From positions 1 to 54,125 of the forward strand of contig CAIKNA010000133.1 of NCBI GenBank assembly GCA_903828645.1: a stretch of 54,125 nucleotides of DNA. The letters run 5' to 3'. The notes beneath the pieces are model-generated. The model was not told where the DNA came from and did no database searches. It saw only the letters and a program-made list of their open reading frames with translations. Position numbers and translations under genes: made by a program. Source of the stretch: an uncultured Bacteroidales bacterium. GTDB taxonomy: Bacteria > Bacteroidota > Bacteroidia > Bacteroidales > FEN-979. Below, one piece after another: positions 1-11,000 of the stretch. Numbering within the stretch: the first letter of the stretch is position 1; each line of letters begins with the position of its first letter.

Positions 1-3000
1 GCCATCCAGTTTACCAGCCAATCGTTTGTTCCACTGCCTTACAATGATGTGATCACAGGATGGGACTGGAATTTTGGTGATGGAGGAACTGCCACAGGAA
101 CCCCGACCCCGACACATACTTATGCAGTTTTCAGTGCAACTGGCTATGATGTAACCCTCACGGTAACTACAAACCGCGGATGTTCCCAGTCAAAAACCAT
201 CAATGTGCAGCAAATCGCAGCGCCGCTTGCCGATTTCGAGGTTCTTCCCGGCACATTTTCCTGTGTTACTCCCCAGGCAGTGCAATTCAACAGCACCCTG
301 TCGCAGACCAACGGAGGCGGGCCGATCATCACCTGGAACTGGGATTTTGGCGACCTCTCCGGAAGCACCACCCAGAATCCATCCCACGTTTATGCCACAG
401 CTGGATTTAAGCATGTTCTTTTAACGGTCACCAATACAAACGGATGCAGTGACACTGCATCGCACAATATCTTCATCAATGAATTGCCTGTTGCTGGTTT
501 TGGAAATTCAGTTGCCTGTGAGGGAACACCCATGCAGTTCAGCGATTCTTCAACCACGACTGCAGGAACAACCATTGTTTCGTACCTGTGGAATTTCGGG
601 GACGGGGTAACCTCCCCCCTTGGATCACCGGCTCATACCTATTCACCCTCCGGAATATACCAGGTCACCCTGACCATTGTCAACTCAAATGGCTGCAGTC
701 AGACCATTACCAAACCGGTAACCGTGCACCCGAACCCGGTGGTTGAATTTAACTTCTCAACCACAAGCTGCGTGACGAACCCGGTTAGTTTTCACGACCT
801 GTCATTCATCCCTTCAGGATTTACAGAGTCCATCAACTACTGGATATGGGATTTTGATGACACCTCGCCGCCGGATACTATTTTTGCACCAGCCAACCCG
901 GATGTGATCCATACCTTTTTGGGAGTGTCAACAATTCATAATGTAAAGCTGACGGTGACCTCGGATAACGGTTGTACGGCTTTTATTATCAAAACAGTCA
1001 CCAGCATTCCTTCTCCGCTTGCAAACTTCAGTATATCAACAATAACATGCGTCGGACAACCGGTGCAATTTACCGACCAGTCGCAAACCGGAGGCGGAGG
1101 GAACATTACAACCTGGTTATGGGATTTTGGCGACCCGTTGTCAGGCGCACCCAATACTTCCAACCTGCAAAATCCCACGCACAATTTCAGCGGCCTCGGG
1201 CCATTTACCGTAACCCTCACGGTAACAAGTGCCAATGGATGTATAAGCACCCATTCCAGTACGCCATTCAGCATGTATCCATTGCCAATAGCCAGCTTCG
1301 ACACCACTCAGGCCTGTGCCGGACTACCGACAGTCTTTACCAACACTTCGGTCGCGAATTCTGTAGGCGGGGGATTCCAGTCATATTTATGGAACTTCGG
1401 AGATGGCGTAACCTCCACACAGGCAAGCCCATCGCATATTTATCCCGGTTATGGGAATTATGTAGTGACACTTACTGTTGTAAATGACAATGGGTGTTCC
1501 AACAGCGTAACAAGGACGATTACGGTCAATCCGAAACCCATCCCGGATTTTACATTCTCAGCGGCAACTTGCATTGGCAATCCTGTTCATTTTTACAACC
1601 ATTCATACCTGCCCACAGGCGCCACCTCCTTTATTCAATTCTGGAAATGGGATTTCGGCGACGGATCGGCCGCCCAGACCATTCAATTCCCGAATAATCC
1701 CGACATAACCTATACTTTCGTTGGAAATGCCTCATCACACCTGGTAACACTGACAGTGACTACTTTTAACGGCTGCATAGATTCGATACAAAAGGTTGTA
1801 ACCAGCGTTGCTTCGCCCCTGGCAAACTTTTCAGCGCCTACCACCCTGTGCGACCACCAGACCGCCCAGTTTACCGATCTTTCACAACCTACCGGCAGCA
1901 TTCAGACCTGGAACTGGAATTTTGGCGATGCCGCGTCAGGTTTAGAAAACACATCCAGCCTGCAAAACCCAACGCATCAGTTTACCGCTTCAGGGCCATT
2001 CACGGTGACCATGATCGTTACTAACGGAAACGGGTGTTCGCAGACCAAGACATTGTCAATCACTGTCAATGCAAGACCGGCATGTGATTTCACGGCTTCC
2101 ACGGAATGCCTTGGCAAACTGACTACATTTGCTTTCGATCCGACTCCGGCTCCACCCACGATTACCTCCTATTTTTGGGAATTTGGAGATGGTGTGACGT
2201 CAGCCGCAGCCAGCCCGACACATTTGTATGCGAATTCAGGTTTCTACAATGTGAAACTTACAGTTACCAACAATACGTTCTGTGTGAAGGATACGACCAA
2301 ACAGATCGAAGTACTGGGAAAACCCCTTCCGTTGTTCAGATATGACTCTCCCAATTGTTCAGGCGATTCGGTGCAGTTTCATGATCTTTCGACCACACCG
2401 CACGGCACTATTGTGCGGTGGGTATGGGATTTTAACGATGGAACCTTTGCCACGATCCTCTTCCCCGACAACCAGGATATCAAGCATAAATTCCCCAATG
2501 GCGGCACGTTCAATGTCAAGTTGACCATCTTCACATCCGACAGCTGTTCCGCTTTCAAAGTTTCACCGGTGCAGATTGGTTTCAGCCCGGTTGCCAACTT
2601 TGTTTTTGCACCCGGTGCCTGCGCCCTGACACCTTTCCAGTTTACGGATATGTCTCAGACAAACGGTGGTCCCCAGGTGACAAACTGGCACTGGAATTTC
2701 GGAGATCCTGGTTCCGGAGTCAACAATATCTCGACCACTCAGAATCCAACGCATGTTTTTGCAGCCGGGGGAGTTGATACTGTTCGCCTGATTGTAACAA
2801 ATGCTAACGGGTGTGTTGATTCCATCAAAAAAGTGGTGACTGTGCATGATGCACCAGTGGCAATTTTCTCAGCCGACACTTCATGCATGGGCAGCCCGAC
2901 ACAGTTTACCGACGCATCAACTACAACTCCTGCCGGAACGACTATTCTAGCCTGGGCGTGGGATTTTGGTGATCCGGCCAGTGGGGGCAACAATGTTTCA

Positions 3001-5493
3001 ACGATGCAGAACCCGATTCATACCTTCAACCTACAGGGAACCTATACCGTATTGCTGCATGTAACCAACTCGAACCAGTGTACCAAAGACACCACGATGC
3101 AGATCGTGGTGAATCCCAAGCCAACCGCGATGTTCCAGTATGCGGCTTCCTGTGTTAACTCCGCAACCCAGTTTACCGACATGTCGATCGCACCGGGAAG
3201 CAGTATCAAAAGCTGGGATTGGGACTTTGGTGACGCGACTCCCCATGCCACGATCCAGAATCCGGCACATACCTACACCATTGCCGGAACCTACATGGTA
3301 AAGCTTAAAGTGATCAACCTGGCCAACTGCGAAGATTCAGTAACAATCCCGGTAATATCCCGGCCTGCTCCTGTGGCAGCCTTCATCTCGACTGCCTACT
3401 ATTGTCCGGCAGGAAAAGTTGATTTCCAGGATCTTTCCACTGCCACAGGTTCGACCATTGCCGATCGCCTGTGGATATTTGAACCGGGTTTCACCTCGAA
3501 CATCGCAAATCCGTCGCATGTCTTCCCGGTGACTAACATGAAATATCTGGTGACGCTGATTGTAACCGATACATACGGATGCAAGGATACCATTGCCGAC
3601 AGTGTATTTGTGAAACCGGGTTTCCTCTTTTCCTATACCAATGATACCGTTTGCCAGGGCTACACCACCCATTTTACGCCGGTGAATAAAACACCCGGGG
3701 ATTCACTCTATTCAGTTACCTGGAATTTCGGGGATCCGGCTTCGGTGCCAAACAACACTTCACAGTTATACAGTCCGACACATACTTTCAGCGGACCGGG
3801 TACCTATATCGTTAAGATGAAGGCATACAATACCGATAACTGTGTTGACAGCGTATACCGCGAAGTGACGGTTTACAAGACACCTGAACCGCTGTTTAGT
3901 TTTGTATCCAAACTATGCAACGATACGATACATTTTAAAGATTCAACCCTGGTCAAAGGCAGCGGAACGATAGCGAGCTGGAAGTGGAACTTTGGAGACG
4001 GAACACCTCCCGTGACCATCACTGCCCCCGGACCGGGCGACATCGCGCATCGTTATGTCAATGCAAACATTTACACGGTTAAACTGATCATGACCAGCAC
4101 CCATGGTTGCGTTGACAGCGTGACACGAACCGTGCAGCGTTTCCCGTGCATTGCCTCCGGATTTACCAATAAAGACACCTTGTGCGCCAGGAATGAGATC
4201 GCCTTTACCGATAATTCACTGCCGGTTACCCTTCTCAACAAATGGCAATGGACCTGGGGAGATGGTTCTCCCGATTTAACCTACACGGTGTATCAGTCGC
4301 CGGTCATGCATACTTATGCCGACAGCGGAACCTACCCGGTGAAGCTGAAAATATGGGCTTTGGTCGATGGGACCAGTATCACCGACAGCCTGGTGAGTTT
4401 TGTAAAGGTTCACCCGACACCAAACACCTATTTCTCCAACGTTCCGGTTTGTTTGCACCAGATAACTCTCTTCAGGGATACATCCAAAACTTATGGGGTT
4501 GGCGTATCGAAATGGAACTGGACCTTTGGCGTGAAGCCGACAGACACTTCAACTTTCAAAAATCCGAAACATACCTATGACACTGCCGGTATCTACAATG
4601 TGAAGCTTATTACAACCAACAAATTCGGTTGTAAGGACTCTTTGACCAAGCCGACGCGAATTTACGGTTTGCCTGTAGCACATTACGACAACACCGCTGC
4701 CTGTACCGGGGACCCGACCTTCTTTACGGATAAATCGGTCAAATCAGACACGACTCTGGCATTCTGGCGTTGGAACTTTGGAGATCCTACAACAAGCAAG
4801 GATAGTTCGAACCTGATGGATCCAAGTTACCGTTATCCCGACACCCTGAATTATTCGGTAAGGATGATTGTAAGAGACCATTTTGGTTGCATCGATACTG
4901 TCGATTCTACGGTTAAGGTTCACGTTACGCCTGTAAGCTCTTTCACTGTAATTAACGGATACAACGGCAAACAGGGCCAGGTTAAAATGAACAACTTCTC
5001 CACCGGGGCCAGCAGTTACAGCTGGGATTTCGGGAACGGGAAATACTCGAACGAGATGAGCCCGGTTGCGCTCTTTACGGAGGACAATACCTATACCATC
5101 AAACTCATTTCGACGAACCAGTACGATTGTGCCGATACCACTTTTTACACGTATGAATTGCTGTTCAAAGGATTGTATGTTCCAAATGCTTTTTCACCAT
5201 CGGGTACCAATCTTGGGATAAGGTTATTCCAGCCCATTGGTATGAACCTGAAACAATACCATGTTACGGTATTTGATATGTGGGGACACCTGATGTGGGA
5301 ATCTACCAAACTCGATGACAAGGGCATGCCAACCGAAGGATGGGATGGCACCTTTGAAGGGAACCTGATGCCTCAGGGAAACTATATGTGGAAGATCAGC
5401 GCTTTGTTTGTTGACGATTCGCAATGGGAGGGATCTGACGCTGGCGCGGGCAGCTCAACAAAGACAATGGGAACAGTCATATTAATCCGATAA
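1..5493 (+). CDS. Giant PKD-repeat surface protein, T9SS type B cargo (5' end missing)
   Basis: The frame is open from base 1, and the first codons already read as the front half of a PKD domain, so the gene starts upstream of the window; the GTG at 49 is not its start. About 20 PKD-like modules of roughly 85-90 residues follow, each with a W-x-W-x-FGD type core such as WNWDFGD or WKWNFGD; the module near base 3470 (LWIFEPG) is degenerate. Many modules carry a Cys pair, one early and one in an NGC or similar motif. The last 110 residues (VPNAFSPSG, FDMWGHLMWES, GWDGTFEG, PQGNYMWKI) match the T9SS type B (CHU_C, gliding-motility-associated) sorting domain. The expected role is a secreted, surface-attached adhesin or stalk; this is inferred from the family. 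A PorP/SprF-like gene follows after 18 bases. Confidence 0.93.
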   Translation, partial: AIQFTSQSFVPLPYNDVITGWDWNFGDGGTATGTPTPTHTYAVFSATGYDVTLTVTTNRGCSQSKTINVQQIAAPLADFEVLPGTFSCVTPQAVQFNSTLSQTNGGGPIITWNWDFGDLSGSTTQNPSHVYATAGFKHVLLTVTNTNGCSDTASHNIFINELPVAGFGNSVACEGTPMQFSDSSTTTAGTTIVSYLWNFGDGVTSPLGSPAHTYSPSGIYQVTLTIVNSNGCSQTITKPVTVHPNPVVEFNFSTTSCVTNPVSFHDLSFIPSGFTESINYWIWDFDDTSPPDTIFAPANPDVIHTFLGVSTIHNVKLTVTSDNGCTAFIIKTVTSIPSPLANFSISTITCVGQPVQFTDQSQTGGGGNITTWLWDFGDPLSGAPNTSNLQNPTHNFSGLGPFTVTLTVTSANGCISTHSSTPFSMYPLPIASFDTTQACAGLPTVFTNTSVANSVGGGFQSYLWNFGDGVTSTQASPSHIYPGYGNYVVTLTVVNDNGCSNSVTRTITVNPKPIPDFTFSAATCIGNPVHFYNHSYLPTGATSFIQFWKWDFGDGSAAQTIQFPNNPDITYTFVGNASSHLVTLTVTTFNGCIDSIQKVVTSVASPLANFSAPTTLCDHQTAQFTDLSQPTGSIQTWNWNFGDAASGLENTSSLQNPTHQFTASGPFTVTMIVTNGNGCSQTKTLSITVNARPACDFTASTECLGKLTTFAFDPTPAPPTITSYFWEFGDGVTSAAASPTHLYANSGFYNVKLTVTNNTFCVKDTTKQIEVLGKPLPLFRYDSPNCSGDSVQFHDLSTTPHGTIVRWVWDFNDGTFATILFPDNQDIKHKFPNGGTFNVKLTIFTSDSCSAFKVSPVQIGFSPVANFVFAPGACALTPFQFTDMSQTNGGPQVTNWHWNFGDPGSGVNNISTTQNPTHVFAAGGVDTVRLIVTNANGCVDSIKKVVTVHDAPVAIFSADTSCMGSPTQFTDASTTTPAGTTILAWAWDFGDPASGGNNVSTMQNPIHTFNLQGTYTVLLHVTNSNQCTKDTTMQIVVNPKPTAMFQYAASCVNSATQFTDMSIAPGSSIKSWDWDFGDATPHATIQNPAHTYTIAGTYMVKLKVINLANCEDSVTIPVISRPAPVAAFISTAYYCPAGKVDFQDLSTATGSTIADRLWIFEPGFTSNIANPSHVFPVTNMKYLVTLIVTDTYGCKDTIADSVFVKPGFLFSYTNDTVCQGYTTHFTPVNKTPGDSLYSVTWNFGDPASVPNNTSQLYSPTHTFSGPGTYIVKMKAYNTDNCVDSVYREVTVYKTPEPLFSFVSKLCNDTIHFKDSTLVKGSGTIASWKWNFGDGTPPVTITAPGPGDIAHRYVNANIYTVKLIMTSTHGCVDSVTRTVQRFPCIASGFTNKDTLCARNEIAFTDNSLPVTLLNKWQWTWGDGSPDLTYTVYQSPVMHTYADSGTYPVKLKIWALVDGTSITDSLVSFVKVHPTPNTYFSNVPVCLHQITLFRDTSKTYGVGVSKWNWTFGVKPTDTSTFKNPKHTYDTAGIYNVKLITTNKFGCKDSLTKPTRIYGLPVAHYDNTAACTGDPTFFTDKSVKSDTTLAFWRWNFGDPTTSKDSSNLMDPSYRYPDTLNYSVRMIVRDHFGCIDTVDSTVKVHVTPVSSFTVINGYNGKQGQVKMNNFSTGASSYSWDFGNGKYSNEMSPVALFTEDNTYTIKLISTNQYDCADTTFYTYELLFKGLYVPNAFSPSGTNLGIRLFQPIGMNLKQYHVTVFDMWGHLMWESTKLDDKGMPTEGWDGTFEGNLMPQGNYMWKISALFVDDSQWEGSDAGAGSSTKTMGTVILIR

Positions 5494-5511
5494 CCGCTAA
5501 CAACTTTCTCA

Positions 5512-6612
5512 ATGAAAAACATTTATATCTTCTCGTTTATTGTGATTCTGAGTTTACTTGGGATTGTTCCGAAAGCGCATAGTCAGGACATGAACTATAC
5601 CCAGTATTTCAGCACCCCGATCTACTATAATCCTGCCTTCACTGGTATCAACTCCGGAATCAGGGCGCGGTTTCTTTACCGGAACCAGTGGCCCAGCCTG
5701 CCAGTTTCGTTTAAATCCTACTATTTTGCTGCCGACTTGGGTGACAGAAATCTCCCGGGTTCCGGCGGGATCGGGATACAGATCAACCAGGATACGCCGG
5801 GTGTAGGATTGATCAATAATTTCGGAGCAGCCCTTACAGTTGGTGTCCGGATTCCAATCACCAGTTATATGGTCAGCCAGGTAGGGATCAAGGCCGGCAT
5901 CATGCAGCGCACTGTAAATTGGAACGACCTCGTGTTTGCCAGCCAGCTGGACCCAAGGTACGGCAATGTATATGCATCAACCTTTATTCCCCCGGACGCC
6001 AATAAACGGACAGTACCCGATTTTGGCGTGGGTGGTGTTTTACAATTCCTCAACCCCGGTGGAAATATGAGCGGCAACATTGGTTTGTCGGTAGATCACA
6101 TCTTTAAACCGGATGTCAGTTTTCTTTCAACAGGTTCATCTCCATACCCGCGCAAGTGGGTTGGACAATTTGATCTGATCATCGCAACCGGCCCGATGGG
6201 CTCCTCCATGATGTCGCGCAGCAGCGAGGAACCCTTAAAGGTGAACATCGGAGCAATTTATCAGAACCAGGCAAATCTGAACTCCCTGCAAATCGGGTTG
6301 AATTTGCTTAAATACAATATTTACGTAGGAGGCTGGTATAAATCGACGATGACCGGGACTGTTAACAGCGCAATCGCCCTGGTAGCCGGATACAAGTACA
6401 ATTTTTATGAAGACATGAACCTCAAGTTCATGTACAGTTATGACCTGCAGATTTCCGGAGCCCTTCAGGGCACCGGCGGAGCACATGAAATCAGCCTGAT
6501 CCTCGAATTTGACAAGCTTTCAATCTTTGGGGGCGGGAGCGGAGGATATATTCCGGGTGGCAGCGGCCGCCGGGGAGGTGGCGGCCCCATGGAATGTCCG
6601 ACATTCTATTAA
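5512..6612 (+). CDS. PorP/SprF family type IX secretion membrane protein
   Basis: The 366-residue protein begins with a signal peptide (about residues 1-25, ending AHSQ). The mature N-terminus, NYTQYFSTPIYYNPAFTG followed by YRNQWPS, is the hallmark of the PorP/SprF family, outer-membrane beta-barrel partners of T9SS cargo with type B sorting domains. The C-terminus departs from the usual form: about 25 Gly-rich residues with Arg and Pro, ending in PMECPTFY. It starts 18 bases after the giant PKD gene and is almost certainly cotranscribed with it. In flavobacteria SprF is needed to export the adjacent SprB adhesin; by analogy this protein probably serves the upstream PKD protein. A strong terminator follows. 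Confidence 0.93.
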   Translation: MKNIYIFSFIVILSLLGIVPKAHSQDMNYTQYFSTPIYYNPAFTGINSGIRARFLYRNQWPSLPVSFKSYYFAADLGDRNLPGSGGIGIQINQDTPGVGLINNFGAALTVGVRIPITSYMVSQVGIKAGIMQRTVNWNDLVFASQLDPRYGNVYASTFIPPDANKRTVPDFGVGGVLQFLNPGGNMSGNIGLSVDHIFKPDVSFLSTGSSPYPRKWVGQFDLIIATGPMGSSMMSRSSEEPLKVNIGAIYQNQANLNSLQIGLNLLKYNIYVGGWYKSTMTGTVNSAIALVAGYKYNFYEDMNLKFMYSYDLQISGALQGTGGAHEISLILEFDKLSIFGGGSGGYIPGGSGRRGGGGPMECPTFY

Positions 6613-6620
6613 CAACAAAT

Positions 6621-6653
6621 AAAAAAACCGGTTCGATACAAACCGGTTTTTTT
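6621..6653. terminator. Bidirectional rho-independent terminator
   Basis: The arms AAAAAAACCGGTT (6621-6633) and AACCGGTTTTTTT (6641-6653) are perfect reverse complements around the 7-base loop CGATACA. The A-tract on one side and T-tract on the other let it stop transcription from both the PorP/SprF gene (+) and the converging isocitrate dehydrogenase gene (-). Confidence 0.9.
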
Positions 6654-6715
6654 ATTTAAGGGCGAAGAGGCATTACAATCGGGGCAGGGCATTTTATTCA
6701 ACAGCCCTTTAGAGG

Positions 6716-7981
6716 TTACATATTGGCGATGATCTCCGTGCCGAATTCAGAACATTTGAGTTTTGTCGCCCCCTCCATCAAGCGTTCAAAATCATACGTC
6801 ACGCGTTTTTTCAGGATAGCTCCTTCAAGGCCTTTCACAATCATGGTTGCAGCCTCAATCCACCCCATGTATTCCAGCATCATTACCCCCGAAAGGATAA
6901 CAGACCCTGGGTTGACCTGGTCTTTGCCGGCATATTTGGGAGCTGTGCCGTGTGTTGCTTCGAATACGGCATGGCCGGTAACATAGTTGATGTTGGCTCC
7001 CGGAGCAATGCCAATTCCTCCCACGATGGCTGCCAGCGCATCCGAGATATAATCGCCGTTGAGGTTCAGTGTTGCAATGACGGAATAGTCGGCAGGACGA
7101 GTAAGGATTTGCTGGAGGAAGGCATCTGCAATAACATCCTTGATGATTATTTTACCTTTGGAAAGAGCCTCGCTTTGTGCTGTTTCAGCAGCGATATCCC
7201 CATCCCGGGCCTTTATTTTATCAAAAGCCATCCAGGTAAATACCTTATCCCCGAATTCCCTTTCAGCAAGTTCATATCCCCACTGTTTGAATTGTCCTTC
7301 GGTGAATTTCATGATATTCCCCTTATGAACCAGAGTAACGGATGGTTTTTTATGGGTGATTGCGTAAAGAATTGCTGCCCTGACCAATCGTTCAGTTCCC
7401 TCCTTCGAAACAGGTTTTATCCCGATGGAGGAGGTCTCCGGAAACCGTATTTTAGTAACCGCCATCTCCCCGATCAGGAAATCGAGTACTTTCCTGACCT
7501 CAGGGGTTCCCTGCATCCATTCGATCCCGGCGTAAATATCTTCTGTGTTTTCCCGGAAAATGACCATGTCTGTGGTTTCCGGATGCTTGACAGGTGAAGG
7601 AACACCCGCAAAGTAGCGCACTGGCCTCAGGCAGGTGTAAAGATCAAGAATCTGGCGCAATGCCACATTGATCGAGCGGATTCCCCCGCCAACAGGAGTT
7701 GTGAGTGGTCCTTTGATCGCAACCAGATATTCACGAATAACATCCAATGTTTCTTTTGGCAGCCATTCCCCGGTTTGTTTAAATGCCTTTTCTCCTGCCA
7801 GCACCTCACGCCAGACAATTTTTCTCTTTCCGGAATAGGCTTTTTCGACTGCGGCGTCAAGTACCCGGACACTCGCCTTCCAAATGTCGGGACCTATTCC
7901 GTCACCTTCAATAAAAGGGATTACGGGATTGTCGGGGACAGTTAGTTTCCCGTTTATTAAGGTTATTTTTTCTCCATTCAT
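6716..7981 (-). CDS. icd: NADP-dependent isocitrate dehydrogenase
   Basis: The 421-residue protein converts isocitrate to 2-oxoglutarate with NADP reduction in the cytosolic TCA cycle. It is the E. coli type throughout: IEGDGIGPD near the start, [17 protein letters not shown] with the substrate-binding Ser that is the phosphorylation site in E. coli, the Arg-rich [10 protein letters not shown], and [14 protein letters not shown]. The cofactor region [17 protein letters not shown] keeps the Lys-Tyr pair, and TYDFERLM keeps the Tyr and Arg that select NADP over NAD. Length and both termini (ATG start, end EIIANM) match the family. It stands alone between a bidirectional terminator and a 103-base gap holding short heptamer repeats. 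No kinase/phosphatase gene for it is seen nearby. Confidence 0.97.
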   Translation of the reverse strand: MNGEKITLINGKLTVPDNPVIPFIEGDGIGPDIWKASVRVLDAAVEKAYSGKRKIVWREVLAGEKAFKQTGEWLPKETLDVIREYLVAIKGPLTTPVGGGIRSINVALRQILDLYTCLRPVRYFAGVPSPVKHPETTDMVIFRENTEDIYAGIEWMQGTPEVRKVLDFLIGEMAVTKIRFPETSSIGIKPVSKEGTERLVRAAILYAITHKKPSVTLVHKGNIMKFTEGQFKQWGYELAEREFGDKVFTWMAFDKIKARDGDIAAETAQSEALSKGKIIIKDVIADAFLQQILTRPADYSVIATLNLNGDYISDALAAIVGGIGIAPGANINYVTGHAVFEATHGTAPKYAGKDQVNPGSVILSGVMMLEYMGWIEAATMIVKGLEGAILKKRVTYDFERLMEGATKLKCSEFGTEIIANM

Positions 7982-8048
7982 AAAGTCAGATTTATATTGT
8001 TGTTAGTTCATGAAAAAGCAAAGTTGAAGCAGTGGGCAAACTCTTAAT

Positions 8049-8069
8049 CGTGACACGTAACATGTGACG
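8049..8069 (-). repeat. Three heptamers of the TGTCACG family
   Basis: On the + strand the bases read CGTGACA, CGTAACA, TGTGACG in exact seven-base phase; on the - strand this is CGTCACA, TGTTACG, TGTCACG. They lie between icd and the ligase/GNAT gene. The same imperfect unit recurs at 21893-21941 and 43172-43192. Confidence 0.6.
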
Positions 8070-8084
8070 GATGCAAAATTACAA

Positions 8085-11000
8085 CTATTTTAACTTCTTG
8101 ATCAATGCTCCCCATTTCTGATCCACCTCGAAGAAATGTTTCAGATAATAGTTCCCAAACAGGAAATGGGCTTTGATGACTTCGATGCCACGTGCAGCCA
8201 TGCTTGCGAAGAAATTTTCGATCATCCGGGAGGCAATTCCCTTCCCTTGCAGGGATGAAGTGACTACGAGCCCGTCAAGCAGGATGTTGTGATCTTCAAT
8301 ATATCTGAAAGTTATCCCACCAACGATCTTTTCGTTCTGATCGGTCAAAATAAACTGATGGTCGTTATCTGTGATTTCTTTTGGGTAATTCTCCCGGAAA
8401 AACAACTGGTATAATTGTCCTATTTCACGGGCCGCAACGGGTTCCCTGAGGATGTACTTCCTGCCAGATTGATCTTCAAATGAAAACCTTACCACAACAT
8501 GCTCCTGCCGGTTTTCACCCACTTTCAGAAAATCAAATCCCTGTTCTCCCTGCAAACGGGGGAAGACCATCCGGGTGAAGATGGTTTTATCCTCCGGGTC
8601 ATGCAGATCCGACTGAAGGTCTGAAAGTTCGATCAACTGGATTGCCAGACCTCCGGGTTGTTCAGCCATCCGGGCCAGCAATTTGTCAAATGCAGCCCGG
8701 ATATCCCCCTTTGCATCAGAAAAATAGGTATGCCGGTAAAGATAGTAACGCACAAGTTCAGCTTCCTGCTGTAATTTGTACAGTTCTAGTAATTCGATAC
8801 AGGTTTGTTCCCTGGCTGCCGCAGTTGTAAGCGGGTTCATTTTGTACCATTCCTGGTATTGGTCGATCGCACTGAAAAGTGCAACCGGCAAATAATATTG
8901 TTTAATGGAAGTACGGAGATAGTGATCAAGATGCGACCGCATTTCCTTTGCATCGAAACATGTCAGCGATTTTGATTTTATGTCAACCTTTAGCTTGCCC
9001 AGGAATTTTTCCGCATCTTCCTTCCCAAGCGCTTCAATACACGCATCAAAGATCCAGGTAATTTCAAGTTGATTGCTGCACCATGGATAGATGGATGCAG
9101 TTTTGCAATAAAAATCCTGCAACATCGGTTCAATCAGCGAGAGGGTGTTTTTATAGCCAGACCAGCCTGCAAGCGATAAAATCACTGCGCTTTCACGAAA
9201 GTCCATTTCGGGAATTGCGACATTGGAGGGGGAGACCGCCCCCGGAACGATCTGGTATCCGCTATGATGCCAGGCTTTAAAAAACACGGCAAACGACTTG
9301 ATGAAAATCTTTTTCCATGCATGGCCTTTGATAAAACCTGAAGAACGGTGGATCTCCGATAACTCACGGATTTTGTCCCATGCAGTCAATCCTCCGATAT
9401 ATTGTGTTGTGAGTACGCCCAGGTTTGGCCTGCTGCTTCCAAGCATCGGCGCTACCGCAGCTCCATAGGGAAACCCGGCCAGGGAGGCGAGCCAGTAAAA
9501 GGTTTCAGGACGTGGCCTGAAATCGGGGTTTTCACTCATCACCATGTGCAGATCGAAGTGTTTTCCATCTTTGGTGTTAATGGATAGCCTGTAATGTTTG
9601 AATTCTTTAAAGGCAAGCAGGCGCAGAATCCATATCCCTTTGTCGGAAACATCATCAAGATCAAAATCACGTTCATTAAATGTGAGTATGATGCTCTCTT
9701 TGAGAAAAGCAGATGACTTGAAGATTTTCGCTACCCGCTTTTTTTCGGTGTCGGAAATTCCATGTTCAAAAACCAGTTTGGATTTCCATGTGGCAACATT
9801 GTTCCGGTTTGATCTTTTCTCAATCTCTTTTTCAAAAACGCCTGCCAGCGAGTAAAAGTACTTTTCGGCCAGTTTTGACAGATAAAGATCCTCTTTATGC
9901 AGGATCCATCGTGAAAGTTCAGCCCTCACAGGCACGTAATATTCAAGATGCAGGACGGCAAAATTGTAAAGCATTTCCAGAACATCGCCGAATGCCTGCC
10001 TGTGCTTTTTTGAAGCAGGCCAGCTCAGATGAGTCCTGTACCAATAGAGCCGCTGTTTGAGCGCATCAAGCCGGTGTTTCCCAAAGTTGCTGGAGGCGAT
10101 CTCCCGGATTGATGTTTCATTGAGAAAAGAAAGTCCGGAGCCGATGAAAGAGGGCATGTTTTGAATATCTTCAGGATTTGGCGCTTTCAGCAGGATCAGC
10201 CGGTAGGCGAGACAGCGGATCTCTTCATTCGGATGATAGGCCAGGGCCTCCAGCCTGTACCTGATTACAACTGCCAGCCGCGGCTCCGCCTGTATGAGGA
10301 TTTTTCCAAGCTCATCAGTGGCTTTATAAGCTTCGGTGAAATTCAGAAAATAGGTTCGGAAAATCAGGTAGTTTACCTCGAGAAGTTGCTGATCGCGTAT
10401 GGATCTTATCACCGGGAAATTCTTTTCATCGAGTCGTTTAAAACCCGGCAGGTATGCGCTTGCCGAAATATCTTTCAGGGGCAGGTCCCATCCCTCCTTT
10501 ACCGGGCAGAAAGCTATCAAGGCAGGATTCCCGGTCCAGATTTTCGGTTGCCGTGTCAGCAAACCCATATCGAGATTTGTGGAATCAACATGGTATTTTA
10601 AATGGCCGATCTGGATCCACTTACCCTGGATCTTCCTGATGAAAAGTTTGCAACCGTTGCGCCGGTTTATCAACCGGTGCCGGTCGTACCAGATATCGGT
10701 TTCCAGGATTCCCAGGTCGCGGAAGAACCATTTTGGGATGGAAACTGTAAAATCGCCTGTGTCGATTCGTACGATCGTGCTTTGATAAAGTGATTCAATG
10801 ATCTCCCTGAAATTTGTCTCGATGGTTTTTCGGTTAAACGAGCCTTTTGGCGTGAGTTCACCTTTTTCTGCGCTGAAATCGCGGTCGAGCAGGGTGAAAT
10901 TAATCACCCTTTCATATGGGGCTACATCTGTATTGGCGGCCATGACGATCTGGTGGAAATATTCAGCCTTGTTATCACCTTGCAGGGCCTTGAATATGGA

